A stretch of DNA of 9,749 nucleotides, from positions 1-9,749 of the forward strand of contig JBELHO010000081.1 of the NCBI GenBank assembly GCA_042091375.1. Direction: 5' to 3'. A program made the translations under genes and the position numbers. The DNA is from JBELHO01 sp042091375 (GTDB lineage Bacteria > Pseudomonadota > Gammaproteobacteria > Enterobacterales > Alteromonadaceae). The stretch's first letter is position 1; each line of letters starts with the position of its first letter. Below, piece after piece: positions 1 to 5,119 of the stretch. The notes under the pieces are model-generated. The model saw only the letters and a list, made by a program, of their open reading frames with translations. It was not told the DNA's origin and searched no databases.

Positions 1-137
1 TTTAATTCAATATCGGCATCGATACAGCAACGGGTACAGGTCATCTCTAAACGCTGCTCTAATTCTTCAATTTCAAGCTCTGTGACAAATACTTCAGAAT
101 TTTTAAGGTCATGATTTTCGTTATTTTTATTTAACAT
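1..137 (-). CDS. RiPP precursor peptide, copy A (C-terminus cut by window edge)
   Basis: A short gene starting with ATG at 137, preceded by a clear AGGAA ribosome site at 144-148. It reads 45 codons before leaving the window, so probably only one residue and the stop are missing. The N-terminal part (residues 1-12) is polar and variable. Residues 13-32 form an acidic, leucine-rich stretch (SEVFVTELEIEELEQRLEM) like the helical leaders of lanthipeptide-type and other RiPP precursors. The C-terminal part, TCTRCCIDADIEL, holds three cysteines and the only arginine outside the leader helix. It is a near duplicate of the gene at 167-307: residues 13-43 are identical and position 44 is E instead of K. 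It sits last in the operon, after modification enzymes, as precursors often do. No double-glycine cleavage site is visible, so the leader/core boundary is unknown. The precursor role is inferred from size, leader type, duplication and neighbours. Confidence 0.8.
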   Translation of the reverse strand, partial: MLNKNNENHDLKNSEVFVTELEIEELEQRLEMTCTRCCIDADIEL

Positions 138-166
138 TTTGTATTCCTATTGAGTGTTAATAGTTA

Positions 167-307
167 TTAATTTAATTTAATATCGGCATCGATACAGCAA
201 CGGGTACAGGTCATTTCTAGACGCTGCTCCAACTCTTCAATTTCAAGTTCTGTAACAAATACTTCTGAATTATTAAGTTCTTGTTTTTCTTGGTCTTTAT
301 TTAACAT
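167..307 (-). CDS. RiPP precursor peptide, copy B (complete, 46 aa)
   Basis: A complete 46-aa peptide gene: ATG at 307, stop TAA at 167-169, ribosome site AGGAAA at 313-318. The sequence begins MLNKDQEKQELNNSEV, continues into the acidic amphipathic stretch VTELEIEELEQRLEM (residues 18-32), and ends TCTRCCIDADIKLN. Cysteines are at 34, 37 and 38. Arg36 is the only Arg in the C-terminal part and Arg29 lies in the leader helix. With an arginase-family enzyme encoded upstream, Arg36 is the natural candidate for conversion to ornithine. The cysteines could form a disulfide, bind metal or carry another modification. There is no signal peptide or membrane segment, so processing must start in the cytoplasm. 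The peptide family is not one I can name; calling it a RiPP substrate is inference from context and from the strict conservation between copies A and B. Confidence 0.85.
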   Translation of the reverse strand: MLNKDQEKQELNNSEVFVTELEIEELEQRLEMTCTRCCIDADIKLN

Positions 308-329
308 TTTTATTTCCTTTTATTATTTT

Positions 330-368
330 GCTCACTATTGAGCGGTATCCGTAGCAGTTATTTGCTAC
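330..368 (-). other. Two small hairpins between the glutaredoxin gene and the precursor genes
   Basis: Two perfect inverted repeats lie close together: GTAGCA/TGCTAC (351-356 with 363-368, loop of 6), which overlaps the stop codon at 365-367, and GCTCA/TGAGC (330-334 with 339-343, loop of 4). In the transcribed minus-strand RNA neither is followed by a run of U, so they do not look like full terminators. Their position just before the precursor genes fits RNA processing, mRNA stabilisation or partial attenuation, which often separates abundant precursor transcripts from enzyme transcripts. That function is inferred. Confidence 0.4.
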
Positions 369-787
369 AAATCTGGGTTGTCCGATTGGACAGAAAACGT
401 CAAGTTGCTATTGTTCAGCACATCTTTTGCGTACCATTGAGGTTGATATCCGGTGATGCGAAGATTGCGAGTGATCAACAGGGGAATCGCATTACCTTTT
501 AGCGCGGCAAATTCGTTGAGTGCTTCAGGTGATTTTTTAAGGTTTTTGTATATATATTTGATGCCCTGTCTATCGAGCTCTTTCATTGCTTCCTTGCAGT
601 AGGGGCAAGTAGTTTTTCCGTATAAAATCGCCGTCACATCACCAGCTGTTGCAAAGTTTTTGTGGTTGTCGGCTTGCACTACACCGCTTTTTAGTTCTTT
701 GGAAGAGGTAAACTCGAATACCGAGTAAACAGTACCTATCAGCAGCAGTGTTAAGAAACCGGAATAAATAAGTGTTTTACTGTTCAT
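365..787 (-). CDS. Membrane-anchored glutaredoxin-like thiol-disulfide protein
   Basis: A 140-aa protein. Residues 7-26 (IYSGFLTLLLIGTVYSVFEF) form one membrane anchor behind a short N-terminus with a lysine, which predicts a cytoplasmic N-terminus and a domain facing the periplasm. Residues about 50-125 are a glutaredoxin/thioredoxin-fold domain: the strand AILYGKTT, the redox motif C61-P-Y-C64, the cis-proline loop NAIPLLI (Pro102) and a late GY at 113-114. Glutaredoxins normally reduce or exchange disulfides in the cytoplasm, so a membrane-tethered outward form suggests a dedicated substrate. The substrate is most simply the three-cysteine precursor core or the two-cysteine secreted peptide of the same operon; this is inference. 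The start ATG at 787 overlaps the last codons of the acyltransferase gene by 11 bases and has AGGAAA at 794-799, so the two are coupled. Identity of the fold is confident; oxidase versus reductase role is not. Confidence 0.85.
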   Translation of the reverse strand: MNSKTLIYSGFLTLLLIGTVYSVFEFTSSKELKSGVVQADNHKNFATAGDVTAILYGKTTCPYCKEAMKELDRQGIKYIYKNLKKSPEALNEFAALKGNAIPLLITRNLRITGYQPQWYAKDVLNNSNLTFSVQSDNPDL

Positions 788-1976
788 AAGTTGTTTCCTG
801 TACGATGATGTTTTTGTTAACGAGCTCTTCGAGCAACTCTTTGCGCACTACATGTAAAGCGTTTTGTTTTTCATTGACAAAACGGATGGCGCGAATAGCA
901 CTAGCGGATAGCATTTGGAATTTAAATTGCTTGATATTCATCAGCACTGTGGCTGCTGGATACTTGAGCAAGGCATATTCATTGTCATTAAAAGTCAATG
1001 TTTCAGGATTGGTATCTCTGGTCACAGACAATGCTTTTTTATGATGAACTTGTTCTTCAACTTGCGGTGCACAAGTGACTTTTTGAATATATAGCCAGCC
1101 TTCCCAAGCTTGCGGTTCGCGTTGTACTTCCTTTGCTAAGATGTTGAAAAGATGTTTGGTGGTATCTTCAATAAATACTGACTTTTTAGTTTTTACACTA
1201 TGGGTTATTGGCGGTTCGTTAATTAGTGTACGACTGCCATTTTTGTTGTTGCGCACATATACGGGATAAATATCTGTTTTCAAAACCCGAGACAAGAATG
1301 CAACTCCTTTTCTGGCTTTAATGTATCGATTGAAGAATGGCACAGTTAGCAACCTGTCGTCGTTTCGTCCCATACCGCCGATACCTGAGTTACCATCAAT
1401 ATAAATGAGAAGTGAACCGCCATCTTGAAAAAACTCGATTGCCTCAGTGATCCCCTCGAAAGACTCAGCATTAAAAAACTTTAGCGAACCAAAATCTTCC
1501 TTACTTTTGATATCCCGATGGAAATCATAAATGCGCTCTGTTTGTTTTTGGATGACATCATCAGTCACAAGTAATGCGACATCTATGCCTTTGGACAAAA
1601 GATAACCGACAATCAGTCGATAAGACCCTAAGTGATAGCTGCAGTAGATTCGATTTTTCTCTGGTGTTACTCGTTGATCCCATTCTTTATCTACCAACAA
1701 TACTTCAGATCTCAGGCCTTTGTTATTAGGGTCATAGAGATTACACACATCAAATTCAGCTCCTGCTTGATTTTCGATCACAGCACAAGACAATTCAGCA
1801 GCGGCTTCTTGAGATTGAACCATGCCAAAGTACTTCATCATTGCCGATGACATATTGATGACTCGTTCCCTGTGATGTATATCACCCGGTGTATTGGTGT
1901 AATACATAGGGGCGTTGTTTTGAATATATTCATCTCTTTCAATAAACAGAGATTTTGCAAAATTACTTATCGTCAT
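777..1976 (-). CDS. LpxL/HtrB-like acyltransferase with C-terminal winged-helix (RRE-like) domain
   Basis: A 399-aa protein. Residues about 105-295 resemble the lipid A lauroyl/myristoyl acyltransferase family: IYCSYHLGSYR (His115 at the position of the HX4D/E catalytic motif), GGSLLIYIDG (186-195), VPFFNRYIKARKGVAFLSR (212-230), TDIYPVYVR (234-242) and a closing PQAWEGW (288-294). Family members transfer acyl chains from acyl-ACP to a sugar-linked hydroxyacyl group. Two features argue against a lipid A role: the N-terminal membrane helix is absent, and the acidic partner of the HX4D/E dyad is Arg120. After a linker, residues about 324-395 have two short strands followed by helices and a final strand (NKNIIVQ), much like PqqD-type RiPP recognition elements. 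I infer that it acylates the leader-bound precursor. ATG at 1976 is preferred over GTG at 1985 because that GTG is part of the Shine-Dalgarno AGGTG (1983-1987). The start overlaps the arginase gene by 14 bases. Confidence 0.75.
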   Translation of the reverse strand: MTISNFAKSLFIERDEYIQNNAPMYYTNTPGDIHHRERVINMSSAMMKYFGMVQSQEAAAELSCAVIENQAGAEFDVCNLYDPNNKGLRSEVLLVDKEWDQRVTPEKNRIYCSYHLGSYRLIVGYLLSKGIDVALLVTDDVIQKQTERIYDFHRDIKSKEDFGSLKFFNAESFEGITEAIEFFQDGGSLLIYIDGNSGIGGMGRNDDRLLTVPFFNRYIKARKGVAFLSRVLKTDIYPVYVRNNKNGSRTLINEPPITHSVKTKKSVFIEDTTKHLFNILAKEVQREPQAWEGWLYIQKVTCAPQVEEQVHHKKALSVTRDTNPETLTFNDNEYALLKYPAATVLMNIKQFKFQMLSASAIRAIRFVNEKQNALHVVRKELLEELVNKNIIVQETTYEQ

Positions 1977-3225
1977 AATATTCACCTACAAAATTAGCTA
2001 TAAATATCAATATTTCTGAGAAGATTTGATGGCTAACTTCTTGTTTATCGATAGTCGGATTAAACTCTACAATGTCAGCACCCATGAGCGATTTATTGCG
2101 TAAGATGACACTCAGTAAGCTCAACAGCTCGTGGTATTGCAAACCACCTCCAACAGGACTATTGGTGGCTGGAAAAACTGCTGGATCAAGAACATCTACG
2201 TCTAGAGACAAATACACTTTCGCATTTTCTGGTATGTCTAAAATGTTTTGAATATCACCTCGCTTAATGAGCTGCAGTACATCTGTGATCCCAAATGTTG
2301 TAATTTTTGAATGCCCCTTGGAACCGAGATTGTTGATGCCCCTGATACCAAATTGGAACACGTGGGCTAGCTGGTCGAGTTCATTGACACACTTAGTTAA
2401 AAAGTTGCCATGGTGATTTACGCAATGTTGAGCATATAATTGGTCCACAGGAGATTGGTACATATCGGTATGAGCATCGATATGCAGCAAATAAAAGGCT
2501 TCGTTTTGTGCAGCTATTCCCTTGAGAATTGGAAAAGTAATGGAGTGATCACCGCCGAAATAGATTGGTGCTACGCTGCGCTCCATAAAATGCTTACTGA
2601 GAGTAGTTAGTTGGTTAAATATCTTGCTGTTATCTTCATAGGGGTAGAAGTAAAAATCACCAGCATCTACCAGCCTTTTTGAGGTGAGTTTTTGTTTGAG
2701 GGCATCAAAGTTAACTGCCGGTTCAACGCGAACAAACTTGCTGATGTCTTGACCTTTAACAATACTGTTGTAACTGACACCTCGACTTTTTAACCAGCTG
2801 CGAATCGCATTGGTTGCTTTGTCACATCCTCCACCGGAATGATTTCCCTTGCTGTAAGGGACACCGACAAAACATATATCTTGCTCTTTTAAATCGCAAA
2901 AATTAGCGCTGCTCTCCAATATACTAAATGGTTGATTAAAAACATTTAACGTTTCTCCACAGGTTTGCTCTTTAGCAATTAATATGGCCTTATTATTGAG
3001 GTAGCGAACCACATTAAAAACAAAATCTGGGTTGCTTTGTTGATTAAATTCATCCGGAGCATAAAAGTATTTAATTACATTTGCTTCTTTTGCACCAAGT
3101 ATCAGTTCTTTGTTGCTTATGTTGTGACGCAAACGACACTTTTTATCTTCAAGAGTGGTTACGGATACCGCTTCACTTAACTTGAATTTATCAAGTTCAG
3201 CTATTACCGGGGCTAATAATTCCAT
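1963..3225 (-). CDS. Arginase-family enzyme (putative peptide arginase) with N-terminal extension
   Basis: A 420-aa protein, well above the roughly 300 aa of free arginases and agmatinases. Residues about 115-415 are a complete ureohydrolase: GGDHS (224-228, His227), DAHTD (250-254, Asp250/His252/Asp254) and DVDVLDP (342-348, Asp342/Asp344) give the full binuclear manganese site. HHGN (271-274) supplies the likely catalytic His and DIVEFNP (384-390, Glu387) the guanidinium-facing Glu. Residues 1-114 are an extra domain; its part around 30-85 looks like strands followed by helices, similar in layout to a PqqD-type recognition element, but this is weak. Peptide arginases such as OspR hydrolyse arginine to ornithine in RiPP precursors, and the precursors here carry one arginine in the conserved C-terminal segment. 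The start ATG at 3225 overlaps the M50 stop as TAATG, with AGGGG at 3234-3238. A housekeeping agmatinase is the alternative; the extension and context argue against it. Confidence 0.85.
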   Translation of the reverse strand: MELLAPVIAELDKFKLSEAVSVTTLEDKKCRLRHNISNKELILGAKEANVIKYFYAPDEFNQQSNPDFVFNVVRYLNNKAILIAKEQTCGETLNVFNQPFSILESSANFCDLKEQDICFVGVPYSKGNHSGGGCDKATNAIRSWLKSRGVSYNSIVKGQDISKFVRVEPAVNFDALKQKLTSKRLVDAGDFYFYPYEDNSKIFNQLTTLSKHFMERSVAPIYFGGDHSITFPILKGIAAQNEAFYLLHIDAHTDMYQSPVDQLYAQHCVNHHGNFLTKCVNELDQLAHVFQFGIRGINNLGSKGHSKITTFGITDVLQLIKRGDIQNILDIPENAKVYLSLDVDVLDPAVFPATNSPVGGGLQYHELLSLLSVILRNKSLMGADIVEFNPTIDKQEVSHQIFSEILIFIANFVGEYYDDK

Positions 3226-4469
3226 TATTTTGTCCCCTTGATCAAAGCAGCTAAATTGAACAGGCCTTTAACCATTCGCTGAAGTAAAAGGCAGTATGCA
3301 ATGCCTAATATCAAGAAATAGCAAGCCCTGGCAGAAGTCATACTCAATTCTGCGAAAGTATCAGAGGCAGCTAATTGAGAGATCAACGTTTCTGCTATAT
3401 CAGGTGCTGAATTGACCAGTTCTATACCAATTGACGACAATACGTAACAAATAAAGGTCAAGAAAAATATTGAACCAACGGCATAGTAAAATAGTGCAGG
3501 TGTATTCTGAATAGCTTGCTTGATACGAACCGTAAATGCTTGTCCATCATTGGTGAATAAAGATTTTACCAATTGACTTGAACTGTTTCGTAAATTAGGA
3601 ATATTAAATAAGTCGCTAAAGATCCAATAACCGTCAAATCTTAGAAATGGTGACATATTCAAAATGGTGCTATTCATAATAATATAAATGGCAAATACCG
3701 CGATCAAACTACCCGTTAGTGCGGCGTAATAAGCGACGCAAGCAGCGAATAAAAATTGGAAATAAGAACCTCCAATGTTGACAACAGTGCGCTTGGCAAC
3801 TGATAAGCTCCAGGCTTTTGACATATCGGAATAAAACACTGGGAATATGAGATATATGCCCACTCCGACCTTCTCTATCCTTGCGCCAAAGCGAGCACCG
3901 GCAGATGTGTGGCCCAATTCATGTAATAAATAGCTGGCGATCAGGGTGACATAGAGCCAAACATAGTCTTCAGCAGTAAAAATCATCGGAAAGGCAACCA
4001 CCGCATTCCAACTTAAGGCGTTAAAATGTTCGCTAGTAAGTAACATGCTAAAAGCCATGATACTCAATAGTAATGCGGTGATTGCCAACCATGGTTGGTA
4101 CAAATATTTCAGTGTTGATGAAATTGCAACAACAGCTTTTTCTGTTAAGACAGGAACAGTAAACTTGATATATTGATCAACTGTATCGGACTTTATTTCA
4201 GTGGTATTTGAGTGAGATATCAGGCCTAATTCGGGTAATTTTTGGTCTAGTAAGAATTGAACTTGCTCCTCTTTTATTTTGTGGTTACTGGTCAATTCAT
4301 CAATAATTTCTGGGAGACTACTGCCATTTTTCAACAACCGCAGTAATTCAGCTATTACAGTGCCAACATAAAAGTTTCTCGCCCCTTTACTGACAAAAAA
4401 TTCCTTGCCAGGTAAAGAGTTCTCATTCTTTACTATGTAAATATCCGGGTAAACCTGATACTGTTCCAT
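3225..4469 (-). CDS. PqqD-like domain fused to membrane M50 metallopeptidase
   Basis: A 414-aa protein. Residues 1-88 form a PqqD-like winged-helix domain: hairpin YIVKNENSLPGKEFFVSKGARNF, then helices (GTVIAELLRLLKNGSSLPEII; EEQVQFLLDQKLPELGLI). The rest is a polytopic M50 (site-2-protease type) protein with the zinc motif HELGH at 183-187 at the end of a membrane helix, and FDGY at 278-281 giving the third ligand Asp279. Further membrane segments lie around 128-145, 235-270, 325-350 and 380-396. The same fusion type occurs in RiPP clusters such as the YydH protein of epipeptide loci, where it is thought to process or help export the peptide. The reading frame stays open 38 codons upstream to GTG at 4583, but ATG at 4469 has an ideal AGGAA at 4475-4479 and begins exactly at the PqqD-like fold. 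It is the probable leader-processing or export component; which bond it cuts is unknown. Confidence 0.85.
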   Translation of the reverse strand: MEQYQVYPDIYIVKNENSLPGKEFFVSKGARNFYVGTVIAELLRLLKNGSSLPEIIDELTSNHKIKEEQVQFLLDQKLPELGLISHSNTTEIKSDTVDQYIKFTVPVLTEKAVVAISSTLKYLYQPWLAITALLLSIMAFSMLLTSEHFNALSWNAVVAFPMIFTAEDYVWLYVTLIASYLLHELGHTSAGARFGARIEKVGVGIYLIFPVFYSDMSKAWSLSVAKRTVVNIGGSYFQFLFAACVAYYAALTGSLIAVFAIYIIMNSTILNMSPFLRFDGYWIFSDLFNIPNLRNSSSQLVKSLFTNDGQAFTVRIKQAIQNTPALFYYAVGSIFFLTFICYVLSSIGIELVNSAPDIAETLISQLAASDTFAELSMTSARACYFLILGIAYCLLLQRMVKGLFNLAALIKGTK

Positions 4470-4474
4470 TTTAA

Positions 4475-4480
4475 TTCCTT
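4475..4480 (-). promoter_or_regulatory. Ribosome binding site deciding the M50 gene start
   Basis: AAGGAA on the minus strand, five bases before ATG at 4469. It fixes the start inside a longer open frame that begins at GTG 4583. The upstream GTG has no comparable site and would overlap the end of the 70-aa peptide gene. Confidence 0.7.
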
Positions 4481-4551
4481 TAGTCACACAGATCGTTAAA
4501 TGGTGATTTTTGTTATGCTCTATTGATGCAACGGTGAGCTGCTGATGATTT

Positions 4552-4764
4552 TTATGTTCTAAATTTACAAAGAGGATAGTCACGGCATCTTCGTGCTTTT
4601 AAGTTGGTAATCTGCTCTGTTGAATATTGCTGATAATTGCTTGCTGTTTTCTCGTCAGCAGCAATTGAATAACTGCTGGTAATGCAAAGTGAGGTAATTA
4701 AAAGAACGAAAACGCTTTTTTTTATTTTGGCGATGTTTTGTGAAGTATCTTTTTTATTATTCAT
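4552..4764 (-). CDS. Small secreted Cys/Arg-containing peptide, first gene of the operon
   Basis: A 70-aa peptide with ATG at 4764 and AGGAA at 4773-4777. Residues 1-16 are basic and polar, 17-35 are a typical hydrophobic signal-peptide core (SVFVLLITSLCITSSYSIA), and cleavage is likely after Ala35 or Ala36. The mature part is about 34 aa: polar (DEKTASNYQQYSTEQITNLK), then a basic Cys-containing tail, KARRCRDYPLCKFRT, with Cys60 and Cys66. No lipobox fits Cys27. It is followed after 82 bases by the M50 gene on the same strand, so it is probably co-transcribed with the modification genes. I do not recognise the family. It could be an immunity or chaperone-like partner, a redox partner of the glutaredoxin, or a second exported peptide. 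The chance of a spurious short frame is reduced by the good ribosome site and convincing signal peptide. Confidence 0.6.
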   Translation of the reverse strand: MNNKKDTSQNIAKIKKSVFVLLITSLCITSSYSIAADEKTASNYQQYSTEQITNLKARRCRDYPLCKFRT

Positions 4765-5119
4765 TGCTCAAATTCCTTTATAATTATTTGTATTAATGCA
4801 CGAACCATTACCTTGTTTTTTCAGGTAAACTTTTTATCCGCATGCAAATGAACAAATACTCAATTTCTGTTTTTCTGATGCAGTTTGCTGCGGATGACTA
4901 AACGATGCCGTTGTTCGGATGACAAAACTTTATGTGGAGAGGAATAAAAGATAATATTCGCGCTTGAATTACTTTATAAAAGTTTATAAGGTATGTTAGT
5001 ATGCTGATTTTATTACATTATTTTGAATTTTTTGGCGTGGGATTTTTTCATCAAAAAGATGTGAAAAGTTCATTTTTTTCAAATATATACTTCTAATGTT
5101 GTGATGGGGTACCTAAAAA
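4765..5119. promoter_or_regulatory. Divergent control region between peptide operon and CadC-like regulator
   Basis: This 355-bp AT-rich region has no credible gene and must carry the promoters for both directions. Visible structure: a dyad TTACCT/AGGTAA at 4808-4813 and 4823-4828 on the operon side; a direct repeat CGGATGAC at 4891-4898 and 4916-4923; an inverted half ATCCG at 4836-4840; and a dyad TATAAA-ag-TTTATA at 4975-4988 on the regulator side. A TTGAAT at 4964-4969 followed by TATAAG at 4985-4990 is a poor, 15-bp-spaced promoter candidate for the regulator. I found no convincing sigma-70 promoter for the operon by eye. The repeated elements are candidate operators for the adjacent winged-helix regulator. 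Confidence 0.5.
4891..4923 (+). repeat. Direct repeat CGGATGAC, 25 bp apart
   Basis: CGGATGAC occurs at 4891-4898 and 4916-4923, each followed by (T/A)AAAC. The two copies share phase at 25 bp. OmpR/ToxR-type winged-helix proteins commonly bind direct repeats, so this could be the binding site of the regulator encoded at 5120. The function is inferred from position only. Confidence 0.35.

Larger units (their letters stand above)
1..313 (-). repeat. Tandem duplication of the precursor gene (170-bp unit)
   Basis: Two copies of a peptide gene with its ribosome site lie head to tail with a period of 170 bp. Bases 9-44 and 179-214, which encode the end of the leader and most of the core, are identical over 36 bases. 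The leader-coding parts differ at several third positions and at residues 5-10 and 12. The left copy runs to the window edge, so further copies may exist outside. Confidence 0.9.

Noticed and set aside
1..313. The 170-bp tandem repeat as a CRISPR array or noncoding repeat
   Set aside because: Both units are open reading frames with ribosome sites, and their differences are synonymous or confined to the variable N-terminus; there are no short regular spacers.
805..1850. Plus-strand open frames at 805-1044 and 1632-1850
   Set aside because: They lie antisense inside the acyltransferase gene, lack ribosome sites and protein-like composition, and are shadows of the coding strand.
777..1976. The acyltransferase as an ordinary lipid A biosynthesis enzyme
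   Set aside because: It lacks the N-terminal membrane helix, replaces the catalytic acid with Arg, carries an extra C-terminal domain and is translationally coupled to the arginase and glutaredoxin genes.
4470..4583. A longer M50 protein starting at GTG 4583
   Set aside because: The added 38 residues show no domain, precede a textbook AGGAA-ATG at 4469, and would overlap the end of the small peptide gene; the PqqD-like fold begins at the ATG.
4808..4828. The TTACCT/AGGTAA dyad as a terminator
   Set aside because: It is followed by a T-run only on the plus strand, where no gene would need it; the stem is short and AT-rich with a 9-base loop. Kept only as part of the control region.
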